Of a DNA stretch of 64,000 nt, positions 38,432 to 48,165 are shown piece by piece. A model generated the notes under the pieces. It saw only the letters and a program-made list of their open reading frames with translations. It did not search any database and had not been told where the DNA came from. The translations under genes were made by a program, and so were the position numbers. The stretch spans positions 9,344 through 73,343 of the forward strand of contig CAYFYY010000011.1 of the NCBI GenBank assembly GCA_964347475.1, written 5' to 3'. Every line of letters starts with the position of its first letter. The stretch's first letter is position 1. Source of the DNA: GCA-020356105 sp964347475. GTDB taxonomy: Bacteria; Pseudomonadota; Alphaproteobacteria; UBA8366; JADFVY01.

Positions 38432-39282
38432 GTGAGGTCGCTGCACGGCCGGCACGACGGCGGCGCATCCGTCGCGAGGTCAACCCGCTGGACTACCTCC
38501 GGCGGCCGTGGATGCAGCTGACGCTCTTTCTCAGCTTCATCTTCCTCTACTTTCCGATCGTCACCCTGATCGTCTTCAGCTTCAACGACTCGCGGCGCAA
38601 CATCACCTGGCGGGGATTCACCTGGAAATACTACGAGAAGGCCCTGAACAACGCGTCGCTGCACGACGCGTTCACGAATTCGATGATCGTCGCCGGCACC
38701 TCGACCGTCGTCTCGACGGCGCTCGGGGCGATGCTGGGGCTGGCGCTTTATCGCTATCGGTTTCCGTGGAAGGGAACCTATGAGGGGGTGGCACACCTGC
38801 CCATCGTGATCCCCGAGATCTGCATGGGCGTGGCGATGCTGGTGTTCTTCAACGCCATCAACATGGACCTGAGCCTGGTGACCATCACGGTCAGCCACAT
38901 CGCCTTCACCATCCCCTTCGTCGCCGTCGTCATCCGTGCCCGCATGGCCGGTTTCGACGTGTCGCTCGAAGAGGCCAGCCGGGACCTCGGCGCCAGCGAA
39001 TGGCAAACCTTCTGGCACGTCACCTTCCCGTACATGGTACCCGGGCTGGTTGCCGGAGCTCTGATGGCCTTCGTGTTGTCGCTCGACGATTTCGTCATCA
39101 CCTTCTTCACCGCGGGGGTCGGCTCCACCACATTCCCGATCAAGATCTATTCGATGTTGCGGTTCAGCGTGACGCCCGAAGTCAATGCGGCGTCGACCGT
39201 GCTCATCGTCATCACGCTCTCATTGACGCTGATCGCCATGATCATGCAGTCGCGCTGGGCCAGGGGACGCAAGGAACAATGA
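38428..39282 (+). CDS. potC: Polyamine ABC transporter permease PotC
   Basis: 284-aa permease starting at GTG 38428 inside the potB stop. Six helices; EAA loop EASRDLGASEWQTFWHVTFP. It pairs with PotB. The stop overlaps the potA start (ATGA). Confidence 0.93.
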   Translation: MSEVAARPARRRRIRREVNPLDYLRRPWMQLTLFLSFIFLYFPIVTLIVFSFNDSRRNITWRGFTWKYYEKALNNASLHDAFTNSMIVAGTSTVVSTALGAMLGLALYRYRFPWKGTYEGVAHLPIVIPEICMGVAMLVFFNAINMDLSLVTITVSHIAFTIPFVAVVIRARMAGFDVSLEEASRDLGASEWQTFWHVTFPYMVPGLVAGALMAFVLSLDDFVITFFTAGVGSTTFPIKIYSMLRFSVTPEVNAASTVLIVITLSLTLIAMIMQSRWARGRKEQ

Positions 39283-40367
39283 CCGACCAGCCACCGATTA
39301 TCAGCATCCGCAACGTGACCAAGCGATTCGGCACGGTGACCGCGGTCGACAACGTCAGCATCGACATCAGGAGGGGTGAATTCTTCGCGCTGCTGGGACC
39401 GTCGGGCTGCGGCAAGACGACGTTGCTGCGCATGCTCGCCGGGTTCGAGACGACGACCGAGGGCACGATCGAGATCGATGGCCAGCCAATGCGCGGCGTG
39501 CCGCCCAACCGGCGGCCGGTCAACATGGTCTTCCAGTCGTACGCGGTGTTCCCGCATATGACGGTGTTCGACAATGTCGCCTACGGTCTGAAGGTGACCG
39601 GCGTCGTCAGGTCGGAAATCGGTGACCGGGTCCGGGAGGCGCTGACGCTGGTCCATCTCGAGGATTATGGCCGGCGCAAGCCGGACCAGTTGTCCGGCGG
39701 CCAGCGCCAGCGCGTTGCTCTGGCCCGCGCTCTGGTCAAGAAACCAAAGGTGCTGCTGCTCGATGAACCGCTGAGCGCGCTGGATGCCAAGCTGCGCGAG
39801 GCGATGCGCCTCGAGCTCGTCCACCTGCAGCACTCGGTCGGCATCACGTTCGTGATCGTCACGCACGACCAGGACGAGGCGCTGTCGATGGCCGACCGCG
39901 CCGCCGTGATGGATCGCGGCTTGGTCCGGCAGATCGCGGAGCCCGGGGCTCTCTACGAGCACCCCAACAGTCGTTTCGTCGCCGACTTCATCGGCAAGAT
40001 AAATCTCCTCGAGGCCCGGGTGGCGGGGGTCTCCGGCGGCCGGCTTGCGGTTGAGATCGACGGCATGGGCCGGATCGACGTACCGCATGACGGCAACGCC
40101 GCCGGCGAGATCGGCATCGCCGTGCGACCGGAAAAGACGCTTTTGTCGAAGGAACAGCCGGCCGGCGACCGGATCGGCCTGAAGGGCAAGGTCAGCGACG
40201 TTGCCTATTACGGGAACGAAAGCCACATCTTGCTGGATACCGATACCGGCGTTCAGTTCACGACGACGGTGCAGAACGCTGCGCGACGGACCGACACGAA
40301 CGTTCTGATCGGCGACGATTTGTGGATATCCTGGACGCCGGAGGACACCCTGGTGCTGGCCGAGTAG
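39279..40367 (+). CDS. potA: Polyamine ABC transporter ATPase PotA
   Basis: 362-aa ATP-binding subunit: Walker A LGPSGCGKTT, signature LSGGQRQRVALARA, Walker B VLLLDEPLSALD, H-loop VTHDQ, then a TOBE-type C-terminal domain (about 285-360). ATG 39279 overlaps the potC stop; the upstream extension is a wrong-frame run through potC. Drives the PotBC channel supplied by PotD. Confidence 0.95.
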   Translation: MTDQPPIISIRNVTKRFGTVTAVDNVSIDIRRGEFFALLGPSGCGKTTLLRMLAGFETTTEGTIEIDGQPMRGVPPNRRPVNMVFQSYAVFPHMTVFDNVAYGLKVTGVVRSEIGDRVREALTLVHLEDYGRRKPDQLSGGQRQRVALARALVKKPKVLLLDEPLSALDAKLREAMRLELVHLQHSVGITFVIVTHDQDEALSMADRAAVMDRGLVRQIAEPGALYEHPNSRFVADFIGKINLLEARVAGVSGGRLAVEIDGMGRIDVPHDGNAAGEIGIAVRPEKTLLSKEQPAGDRIGLKGKVSDVAYYGNESHILLDTDTGVQFTTTVQNAARRTDTNVLIGDDLWISWTPEDTLVLAE

Positions 40368-40377
40368 GGAGACCCGG

Positions 40378-41406
40378 ATGACGACCGTGCCTGCCAGCGA
40401 AAACTTCTATATGCCCGCCGAATGGCGGCAGCATGCCCGTTGCTGGATGGCGTGGCCGTGCCGCGAGGAGGTATGGGACGGCAAGATTGAGGATGCGCGA
40501 GAGGCTTACGCGGCGGTGGCGCGGGCAATCGCGGATTTCGAGCCGGTCACCATGATTGCCAATCCGGCTGACGTCGCCGCCGCATCCCTGGCCTGCGGGC
40601 GCGGGGTCGACATCCTGCCGATGGACATCGACGATTCGTGGATGCGCGATATCGGGCCTACCTATGTCATCGATGGCAAGGGCGGGATCGCCGGCTGCGA
40701 TTGGCATTTCAACGCCTGGGGCAAGAAATACGAATTCTACAACAACGATGCGCGACTGGCCGAGCGGCTGCTGGCCCACCAGAACATCCGGCGCCTCGAG
40801 GCTCCTTTCGTGCTGGAAGGGGGCGCGGTCCACACCGACGGGCAGGGCACGCTGCTGACCACCGAGTCGGTGCTCCTCAATCCCAACCGCAATCCGGGCA
40901 TGGATCGCGCCGAAGTCGAGCAGAGCCTGCGCGACTGGCTGGGCGTCGAGAAGATCATCTGGCTGCCCGCCGGCTATCACGAGGACGAGACCGACGGCCA
41001 TATCGACAATATCGCCTGCTTTGCCCGTCCGGGCGTGGTGCTGGCCGCATCCTGTCCCGACGCTGGCGATCCGAATTACGAGACCTTCGCCGCCAATCTC
41101 GAGATCCTGCGATCCAGCACCGATGCGAAGGGGCGTGCTCTGGAGGTGATCACGCTCGACCAGCCGACCCGTATGGAGGAGAACGGCAAGCGCCTTTCGA
41201 GCTCCTACGTCAACTTCTACATTGCCAATGGCGGAATCGTGATGCCGGCATTCGAGGACCGCCGCGACAATGCCGCCTACAAGGCGGTTGCCCAAGCGTT
41301 TCCCGACAGCAAGGTGGTGCAGGTGCCGTCGACAGATATCATCCGCGGCGGCGGCTGCATTCACTGCATCACCCAGCAGCAGCCCGAGGCGGGGCCCGGA
41401 TCGTGA
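40378..41406 (+). CDS. aguA: Agmatine deiminase
   Basis: 342-aa member of the peptidyl-arginine deiminase superfamily, converting agmatine to N-carbamoylputrescine and ammonia. Family marks: MPAEWRQHARCWMAWP at the start, DSWMRDIGP, GYHEDETDGHIDN and the C-terminal GGGCIHCITQQQP with catalytic Cys330. It overlaps aguB by 4 bases, so the two consecutive steps are translationally coupled. Ribosome site GGGAGA. Confidence 0.96.
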   Translation: MTTVPASENFYMPAEWRQHARCWMAWPCREEVWDGKIEDAREAYAAVARAIADFEPVTMIANPADVAAASLACGRGVDILPMDIDDSWMRDIGPTYVIDGKGGIAGCDWHFNAWGKKYEFYNNDARLAERLLAHQNIRRLEAPFVLEGGAVHTDGQGTLLTTESVLLNPNRNPGMDRAEVEQSLRDWLGVEKIIWLPAGYHEDETDGHIDNIACFARPGVVLAASCPDAGDPNYETFAANLEILRSSTDAKGRALEVITLDQPTRMEENGKRLSSSYVNFYIANGGIVMPAFEDRRDNAAYKAVAQAFPDSKVVQVPSTDIIRGGGCIHCITQQQPEAGPGS

Positions 41407-42275
41407 CGCGCGTCACCATTGCGGCCACGCAGATGGCCTGCAGCTGGGACATCGAGAACAATCTCGACACGGCCGAGGCCTTGGTCCGCGAGGCCGCCGG
41501 CAAGGGCGCCAACATCGTCCTCCTGCAGGAGCTGTTCGAGACGCCCTATTTCTGCCCTGACCAGAAGCAGGAGCATTTCGCCCTGGCGCGCCCGTTCGAG
41601 GGCAGTCCCCTGATCGCGCGGTTCGCAGGCCTTGCAGGCGAACTTGGGGTCGTGCTGCCGGTCAGCTTCTTCGAACGCGCCAACAATGCCTATTACAACG
41701 CCATCGCCATCGTCGACGCCGACGGATCGGTGCTGGGCTGCTACCGCAAGAGCCACATCCCGCAGGGCCCGGGATACGAGGAGAAGTTCTACTTCAGCCC
41801 CGGAGACACCGGCTTCAAGGCGTGGCGGACCCGCTTCGGCACGATCGGCGTCGGCATCTGCTGGGACCAATGGTTCCCGGAGTGCGCCCGCGCCATGGCC
41901 CTGCTCGGCGCCGACATCCTGCTCTACCCGACGGCCATCGGCTCCGAGCCGCAGAGCCCGCAGCTCGACAGTCGCGATCACTGGCAGCGGGTCATGCAGG
42001 GACATGCGGCGGCCAATATGGTGGCGCTTGCCGCCGCCAACCGGATCGGCGTCGAGGACAACGACAGCGCGACCATGACCTTCTATGGCTCGTCGTTCAT
42101 CGCCGGGCCGACCGGAGAGAAGCTGGCCGAGGCGGGACGCGACGCGCAGGAAGTCGTCACCGCGCAGGTCGACCTCGCGGAGATCCGGGCGATGCGGGCG
42201 TCGTGGGGCCTGTTCCGCGACCGCCGGCCGGATCTTTATGATCCGCTGCTGACGCTGGACGGGGAAGCCCGCTGA
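41403..42275 (+). CDS. aguB: N-carbamoylputrescine amidase
   Basis: 290-aa nitrilase-superfamily enzyme hydrolysing N-carbamoylputrescine to putrescine, CO2 and ammonia. The Glu-Lys-Cys triad is E43 (LLQELFETPYF), K116 (YRKSHIPQGPG) and C153 (GICWDQWFPE). GTG 41403 overlaps the aguA stop. It completes the agmatine-to-putrescine route and is the last gene of the operon, convergent with glycerate kinase. Confidence 0.95.
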   Translation: MTRVTIAATQMACSWDIENNLDTAEALVREAAGKGANIVLLQELFETPYFCPDQKQEHFALARPFEGSPLIARFAGLAGELGVVLPVSFFERANNAYYNAIAIVDADGSVLGCYRKSHIPQGPGYEEKFYFSPGDTGFKAWRTRFGTIGVGICWDQWFPECARAMALLGADILLYPTAIGSEPQSPQLDSRDHWQRVMQGHAAANMVALAAANRIGVEDNDSATMTFYGSSFIAGPTGEKLAEAGRDAQEVVTAQVDLAEIRAMRASWGLFRDRRPDLYDPLLTLDGEAR

Positions 42276-42309
42276 CGGGGCCGCCGCCGAATCCGCGGCG
42301 GTGACGGTG

Positions 42310-43581
42310 TCACGGCGTCACCAGGATGGCGCGGAAATCGTTGACATTCGTGAGGGTCGGGCCGGTCACCACCAGCGACCCGAGCGCCTCGAAGGCACCG
42401 TACGCGTCGTTGTCCGCCAGCCGCGCCTTCAGGTCGACGCCCAGAGCCGCGCCGCGTGACCAGGTATCGGGACCGACCAGCGCCCCGGCATTGTCCTCGG
42501 TGCCGTCGGTGCCATCGGTATCGCAGGCGATGGCATGGATCCTGTCGGCGCCCTGCAGCGCGATCGCCAGCGCAAGAAGGAATTCCGTGTTGCGACCGCC
42601 GCGGCCCGTGCCGCGCACCGTCACCGTCGTCTCGCCGCCCGACAGGACAACCGCCGGCGCCGCGGCCGGCTGATCGTGCGCCACGATCTGCCGGGCGATG
42701 GCCGCGTGGACCTTGGCGACCTCCGTCGCCTCCCCTTCGATCCGGTCGCTCAGAATGACCGGCGTGACCCCGGCACGCCTGGCCAAGTCCGCCGCGGCCT
42801 CCAGGGATGCTTGCGGCGTCGCCACCAGGGTCGTCGTCGCAGACTTGAACCGGGGATCCCCGGCTTGCGGCGCGTCGTTGCTGGCCGCCTCGAGATGCGC
42901 CAATACCGCGGTCGGCTCAGCGATGCCGTACTTGCGCAGGATGGCCAGCGCATCGGCACTTGTCGTCGGGTTCGGGACCGTCGGGCCGGAGGCGATGACC
43001 GCCGGGTCGTCACCCGGCACGTCCGAGATCACCAGCGTGGCAACGCGCGCCGGCCACGCCGCCAGGGCAAGGCGCCCGCCCTTGATGGCGGACAGATGCT
43101 TGCGCACGCAATTCATCTCCGAGATCGTCGCGCCGCAGCGCAGCAGCGCCCTGTTGACCGCCTGCTTGTCGGCCAGCGTCAGCCCTGCCGCCGGCAGGGT
43201 CAAGAGGGCCGATCCGCCGCCGGAGATCAGGCAGATCACGAGATCGTCCGCCGTCAGGCCGTGCACCAGCTCCAGCATCCGCGATGCGGCCCGGACACCG
43301 TTCTCGTCCGGGACGGGATGCGCCGCTTCGGCGATCTCGATGCGCTCGCACGGCACGGCGTGGCCGTACCGGGTCACCACCAGACCCGAGAGTTCGCCCC
43401 GCCAGTTCCGCTCCAGCGTCCGGGCCATGGCGGCCGAGGCCTTGCCGGCGCCGACGACCAGCGTACGCCCCTCCGGTGGGGCGGGGAGGTGCGGCGGCAG
43501 GCAGACCTCGGGTGCCGCCGCCGCCACCGCTGCATCGAACATCTTGCGGAGCAGGACCGGTGCATCGAGAGACGTGTTCAT
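42310..43581 (-). CDS. Glycerate 2-kinase (MOFRL/GckA family)
   Basis: 423-aa type II glycerate kinase producing 2-phosphoglycerate from D-glycerate and ATP. Motifs: VVGAGKASAAMARTLE, LISGGGSALLTLPAAGLTL, SDVPGDDPAVIASGPT and the C-terminal SGGETTVTV and DTDGTDGTEDNAGA. It fits with the 2-hydroxyacid dehydrogenase at 55.5 kb in a glyoxylate/glycerate route. It starts at ATG 43581 and ends convergent with aguB. Confidence 0.93.
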   Translation of the reverse strand: MNTSLDAPVLLRKMFDAAVAAAAPEVCLPPHLPAPPEGRTLVVGAGKASAAMARTLERNWRGELSGLVVTRYGHAVPCERIEIAEAAHPVPDENGVRAASRMLELVHGLTADDLVICLISGGGSALLTLPAAGLTLADKQAVNRALLRCGATISEMNCVRKHLSAIKGGRLALAAWPARVATLVISDVPGDDPAVIASGPTVPNPTTSADALAILRKYGIAEPTAVLAHLEAASNDAPQAGDPRFKSATTTLVATPQASLEAAADLARRAGVTPVILSDRIEGEATEVAKVHAAIARQIVAHDQPAAAPAVVLSGGETTVTVRGTGRGGRNTEFLLALAIALQGADRIHAIACDTDGTDGTEDNAGALVGPDTWSRGAALGVDLKARLADNDAYGAFEALGSLVVTGPTLTNVNDFRAILVTP

Positions 43582-43643
43582 GCGCTCCGAATACACCGCA
43601 GGACCAGCGACCACAAGGCCGCCATGCTGCCACGGGTGCCTGC

Positions 43644-44837
43644 TCAGCCGGCGCGTATCGGGGGGATCGGCGGTTCGAACGGACTCGTCGCCGCCGGCCC
43701 CTTCGGCCGGCGGACGGTATCCCGCTGTCGCAGGAGTTCATGCACCGCCGCCAGCAGTTTCAGCTTGTCACCGAAGCCGGCCGGTCCGGGGTCGACATGC
43801 TGGATGGAGTTGAGCAGGAACACGTCAGCCTGCGGTAGCGCGGTGGCAAGGGCAAGGCTTTCGGTCTCCGGAATGACCGCATCGTCATTGCCATGTATCA
43901 GAATGAATCGCATGTCGAGCGGCGCGAAGTCGCGACCCGTAAGGTCCATCCGGGCGATCTCGTCGACGGTTGCCTGCGGCAGGGCCCTGATCAAATCGCT
44001 GACCCGTTCGGGATCCCGGTTCTCAAGCACGGCATAAACACGTCCACCCTCGTCGCCGAGGCCGGCGGCGAGGTCGGAGAGATCGGCGCCGCGGTCGGCC
44101 AGCCGCCGGTGCGCCATGGCCTCGAGCAACTCGCGGTCGCGCCGATCGGACAGTGCGCAGGCATTGCTGATCGCAAAGATCCATTTGCCGTATTCGTCGG
44201 GCGGCCGATGGCACCGGGCGCCGTCGCGGGGCGAGCGGTACCAGCCGGTGGTGACGAACGTAAGTACCGCTTCGATGCTCAGGTACCCGCCGATCGACAG
44301 CATGAACTGGGCGGCACCGCGGACATCCTTGTCGAGTACAGCAATCATGGCGGGGCCGATGGAATAGCAGATCGCCGTTACCCCGAGCGTGGCGTTTCCC
44401 TGGGCGGCCCTGTGCCGCGACAGGGTCAGGAGTGCATCCGCAACGATGTCGGCGTCTTCGGCGCCAACACGCAAATCCGCCAGTCCCGGAAGGTCGGGAA
44501 CCAGGACCTCGAACTGCGCCCGCGCCAGCGCCTGGGCGAAAGCGACCAGGCGCGGGTCGTCCTTGCCCAGCCTTGCTGCGCCGGGCACGAGAACCATGCC
44601 GGCTGCCGGCTGGCCGATCCGGTACAGATCGCCACCTCGTAACACCCCTCGCGGCCGGTACGAGACGTTCATGCGGGCCGCGGAGGCGAAATCCGCGCCG
44701 ACGCCGGCCTGTATCCGCCGCAGGAGTCGCGCCGCCTCGAGCAGTCTCGAAGGTTCGGAAATCCCCGAAAGAACGGATGCGAATGCCGCCAGGCCGGAGG
44801 TGGGGCTGGGATGTCGTTGGCCGTGCGCAGGATGCAT
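43644..44837 (-). CDS. Alpha/beta hydrolase-fold protein
   Basis: About 397-aa protein with an alpha/beta hydrolase core: strand plus VLVPGAARLGKDDPR, nucleophile elbow ICYSIGPAM (Ser), acid in HGNDDAVIP and a late His in SIQHVDPG. The pattern GxSxG is altered to CYSIG. Substrate unknown. ATG 44837 and ATG 44873 are both possible. It is followed 63 bp later by glycerate kinase on the same strand and is divergent from the glycosyltransferase at 45071. Confidence 0.65.
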   Translation of the reverse strand: MHPAHGQRHPSPTSGLAAFASVLSGISEPSRLLEAARLLRRIQAGVGADFASAARMNVSYRPRGVLRGGDLYRIGQPAAGMVLVPGAARLGKDDPRLVAFAQALARAQFEVLVPDLPGLADLRVGAEDADIVADALLTLSRHRAAQGNATLGVTAICYSIGPAMIAVLDKDVRGAAQFMLSIGGYLSIEAVLTFVTTGWYRSPRDGARCHRPPDEYGKWIFAISNACALSDRRDRELLEAMAHRRLADRGADLSDLAAGLGDEGGRVYAVLENRDPERVSDLIRALPQATVDEIARMDLTGRDFAPLDMRFILIHGNDDAVIPETESLALATALPQADVFLLNSIQHVDPGPAGFGDKLKLLAAVHELLRQRDTVRRPKGPAATSPFEPPIPPIRAG

Positions 44838-45070
44838 GAAACGCCCGTTTTTTCGATTTTGCACCGCGATCATCCCGCGGAGATATCTCGGAAGCAACGA
44901 ATTGCGACTCCGAATTGCAATTTGCAGCATGACGAGAACGAAAATTGCGCGGCATATACCTCTTTTGGGCAGAAAGTGGCAGAATCCCAGGATACCGCAA
45001 ATCGCGCAGTTTGGCACGATTCGTGCTTGTTGAATTGCCGATTATTCTCGCGTGCAGCGCCGATTCGATA

Positions 45071-46207
45071 ATGAACTCAAGAAATACTACGAAAGTATTA
45101 AAAACGAACGCAGAACGGATCGCACGGCCTACCATTCTGGAGGTCGTTTCCGATATGGACGCGCGTGCGGATCTGACAGCCGCATCCGACGTTCGTGCCG
45201 GACTCGGCGGCCTGTTCGACGCGCATATTGCGAGAATGGGCGACAGCTGCCCGCCTGTGGTCGGCCAGCACGACATGCACTGGATTTCCTCGGGGGACGG
45301 CCTGTCGCTGCAGGCGGATCTGGCCGCACTGTTTGCCCGTGTACAGCTCGATATCGTCCACACCCACCGCATGGACGACCTTGCGGTCGTCGGCGCGGCC
45401 GCCCGCCAGGCCGGCGTGCCCTGCCTGGTACATTCGATCTGCGGGGAAATCGCACTGGCAGACAAGGAGCAGGTGACCCGGCTCAAGGAGCTCACGGACA
45501 TGCACGGGGCCCTCCTGATCGCGCCCTCGTTCGAGGTTGCATCCCGCTTCAACGCCGCCGAGGATATTACTGTCGTGCCGCGGAGTATCGACTGCACGCG
45601 CTACACCACGGGATCGTCCGCGAAGGCGCGGCAGAAGACGGGACTGCCGGTAGATGCGCGAATAATCGGTTGTGCAAGCCCGGCGACAGGGCTTGAGACG
45701 TTTTTCCGGGCCGTGTCCAAGATGGACCCGAACGTTCATGTCGCCCTGTTCGGACCGGCATCGCCAGGCATCGTCGAGCGCAGCATGATCCGCGAACTGA
45801 GTCTGGAAGAGCGCGTCCACGTGCTCGGCGGTTGGGCGCTGCCCGAGCTGATACATCAGGCCATCGATGCCTATTATCACGGCCCGTCCGACGACTGCAG
45901 TGCGCGCCCGGTCCTGGCCGCGCAGGCGTGTGGCAAGCCGGTCGTCGCGGCCTATCCGACCAAGGCGGAATTCTTGTGTCCGCAGTCCGGGCACCTGCTG
46001 CCCGCGCAATTCCTGCCGGCCCTGGTCGGCGCCCTGACCCGGGCACTGTCCGCGTCTCCCGCGTTGACCGCGCGCAGTTTCGTCGAAAAGAACTGGAACC
46101 TCGCCTCCTCGATCGGCATGTATGAATCGGTGCTGCGTGCTGCCGTCAAGGAGAGCCTGGGCGAACGCGGCTCGGGCCGGGATGCGGCGGCCGGCGGCGG
46201 CGGTTGA
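45071..46207 (+). CDS. Glycosyltransferase, GT4-like
   Basis: 378-aa GT-B fold protein. The N-terminal half has DIVHTHRMDDLAVVGAAARQ and later APSFEVASRFNAAEDITVVP; the C-terminal half has VHVLGGWALPELIHQAIDAY, GPSDDCSARPVLAAQACGKP and AAYPTKAEF, close to the donor-binding EPFG-type region of family 4. ATG 45071 is used; the longer frame reads through a region of divergent promoters. The product may be a cell-envelope glycan. Confidence 0.75.
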   Translation: MNSRNTTKVLKTNAERIARPTILEVVSDMDARADLTAASDVRAGLGGLFDAHIARMGDSCPPVVGQHDMHWISSGDGLSLQADLAALFARVQLDIVHTHRMDDLAVVGAAARQAGVPCLVHSICGEIALADKEQVTRLKELTDMHGALLIAPSFEVASRFNAAEDITVVPRSIDCTRYTTGSSAKARQKTGLPVDARIIGCASPATGLETFFRAVSKMDPNVHVALFGPASPGIVERSMIRELSLEERVHVLGGWALPELIHQAIDAYYHGPSDDCSARPVLAAQACGKPVVAAYPTKAEFLCPQSGHLLPAQFLPALVGALTRALSASPALTARSFVEKNWNLASSIGMYESVLRAAVKESLGERGSGRDAAAGGGG

Positions 46208-46294
46208 TTTGAATCATGGCAATCGAGATCGCTAGCGCGCATCTTGCGGTCGCTGGCGGCGCTTCGGCGCGCGCCGTGACCGTGGAGAGGCGAA

Positions 46295-46723
46295 ATGCCG
46301 GCAGGCAACGGCAATTGGTCGCATTTCGCCCATGAGGCGGACATCGGTCTCGCCGCATCCGGACCGACCCTTGAAGCCGTGTTCGAACAGATTGCGACGG
46401 CGATGACGGGCGTCATTACCGACCCCGCCCAGGTGCTGCCGACGGAACCTACGGCGGTCGCATGCGAGGCGCCCGACATCGAATTGCTGCTGGTTGAATG
46501 GCTGAATGCGCTGATTTTCGAAATGGCGACGCAACGCAAGCTGTTCGGACGGTTCGAGGTGCGCATCTCGGAGGGTCGGCTCGACGGGGTGGCATGGGGC
46601 GAGACGATCTCGCGCGAACGCCATCAGCCCGCTGTCGAGATAAAGGGTGCGACGTTTACCGGCCTTTCGGTGCGGCAACGGGATGACGGCATGTGGACGG
46701 CCCGCTGCGTCGTGGACGTCTGA
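46295..46723 (+). CDS. Archease
   Basis: 142-aa archease-family protein: starts WSHFAHEADIGLAASGPTLE (conserved His and Asp), ends with acidic and hydrophobic beta strands (GATFTGLSVRQRDDG, WTARCVVDV) expected for this small metal-binding fold. Archease activates the RNA ligase RtcB, speeding its guanylylation and allowing multiple turnover. The rtcB gene starts 11 bp after its stop. Confidence 0.9.
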   Translation: MPAGNGNWSHFAHEADIGLAASGPTLEAVFEQIATAMTGVITDPAQVLPTEPTAVACEAPDIELLLVEWLNALIFEMATQRKLFGRFEVRISEGRLDGVAWGETISRERHQPAVEIKGATFTGLSVRQRDDGMWTARCVVDV

Positions 46724-46734
46724 GGAGCCGGTCG

Positions 46735-48165
46735 ATGGAACTCAGGAATCTTGAACAAACCTCGCGCTACGAATGGCGTGTTGCGCCAAGGGGCGGCATG
46801 CGTGTTCCAGCGATCATCTATGGCGACGAGGTCCTGATTCGGGACATGGACGACAAGGTGTACGAGCAGGTCACCAACGTTGCGACCCTGCCGGGCATCG
46901 TGACGGCGTCGTACGCCATGCCTGACGCGCACTGGGGGTATGGCTTTCCGATTGGCGGCGTTGCCGCGTTCGATCCCGCGGCCGGTGGGGTGGTCTCCGC
47001 CGGCGGCGTCGGCTTCGATATCTCGTGCGGTGTGCGAACCATGTTGACCGGCCTTCGGCGCGCCGACATCGAGCCGCGCAAGGAGGAGCTTGCTGATGCC
47101 CTGTTCGCTGCGATCCCGGCCGGGCTGGGCAGCACCGGCGAAATCCGCCTTTCGGATAGCGAGATGACCGACATGCTCGCCGGCGGCGCCCGCTGGGCGG
47201 TCGAGCGCGGCTACGGGGTGACGGCAGACCTCGAACGGATCGAGGAGCGCGGATGCATGCGCGGCGCCAGAGCCGAATGCGTCAGCGCCCGGGCCCGGCA
47301 ACGACAACAGCGGGAAATGGGTACGCTCGGCTCCGGCAACCATTACCTCGAGCTGCAGGAAATCGTCGGCATCGGCGATGCGGCGGCGGCCCGTGCATTC
47401 GGGCTCGTCGAGGGCGAGATCGTCATCGGGATTCACTGCGGCTCGCGTGGGCTCGGGCATCAGATCGGCACGGAGTTCCTGCGCGACATGGCGATCGAAG
47501 ACGCTCGCATCGGCCTGGCGCTGCCCGACAGGGAGCTTGCCTGCAGCCCGATCGACAGCGATCTCGGGCGCCGGTACCTGGGAGCCATGCGCGCCGCCAT
47601 CAACTGTGCCTTCGCCAATCGCCAGATCATCGGTCATCTCGTGCGCGAGACACTGTCGGCCGTGCTGCCTGGGGCTACGGCGCGCCTTCTGTTCGATGTT
47701 TCGCACAACACGTGCAAGGTGGAGGAGCACGATATTGACGGCCGGCCATGCCGGCTGTTCGTGCATCGCAAGGGGGCAACCCGCGCGTTCGGACCGGGTC
47801 ACCCGGACCTGCCGGGGCCGCTGCGCGACGTCGGCCAGCCCGTGTTCGTCGGCGGCAGTATGGGCACCGCATCGTGGATACTCGCCGGGACGATCGACAG
47901 CGAGCGCCGCGCCTTCAGTTCCGCCTGCCACGGCGCCGGACGCAGCATGAGCCGGCACCAGGCGCGCAAGAACTGGCGCGGCGAAGACATCGTGAAGGTG
48001 CTAGCCAGCCGCGGAATCGTGATCCGGAGCCCGTCGATGCGCGGCATTGCGGAGGAGGCGCCTGCCGCTTACAAAAACGTGAGCGCGGTCATCGAGGCCA
48101 CGCACGAGGCCGGCCTTGCCCGCAAAGTGGCCGAGTTGCGGCCGATCTTGTGCATCAAGGGGTAG
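46735..48165 (+). CDS. rtcB: RNA ligase RtcB
   Basis: 476-aa GTP- and Mn-dependent ligase joining 2',3'-cyclic-phosphate or 3'-phosphate RNA ends to 5'-OH ends. The metal site is shown by D95 and C98 (GGVGFDISCGV), HCGSRGLGHQIG, LFDVSHNTCKVEEH and the terminal GAGRSMSR region; GTLGSGNHYLEL is also typical. It acts in RNA repair. With archease immediately upstream it forms a repair pair. Its end overlaps the convergent HprK-like gene by 11 bp. Confidence 0.95.
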   Translation: MELRNLEQTSRYEWRVAPRGGMRVPAIIYGDEVLIRDMDDKVYEQVTNVATLPGIVTASYAMPDAHWGYGFPIGGVAAFDPAAGGVVSAGGVGFDISCGVRTMLTGLRRADIEPRKEELADALFAAIPAGLGSTGEIRLSDSEMTDMLAGGARWAVERGYGVTADLERIEERGCMRGARAECVSARARQRQQREMGTLGSGNHYLELQEIVGIGDAAAARAFGLVEGEIVIGIHCGSRGLGHQIGTEFLRDMAIEDARIGLALPDRELACSPIDSDLGRRYLGAMRAAINCAFANRQIIGHLVRETLSAVLPGATARLLFDVSHNTCKVEEHDIDGRPCRLFVHRKGATRAFGPGHPDLPGPLRDVGQPVFVGGSMGTASWILAGTIDSERRAFSSACHGAGRSMSRHQARKNWRGEDIVKVLASRGIVIRSPSMRGIAEEAPAAYKNVSAVIEATHEAGLARKVAELRPILCIKG

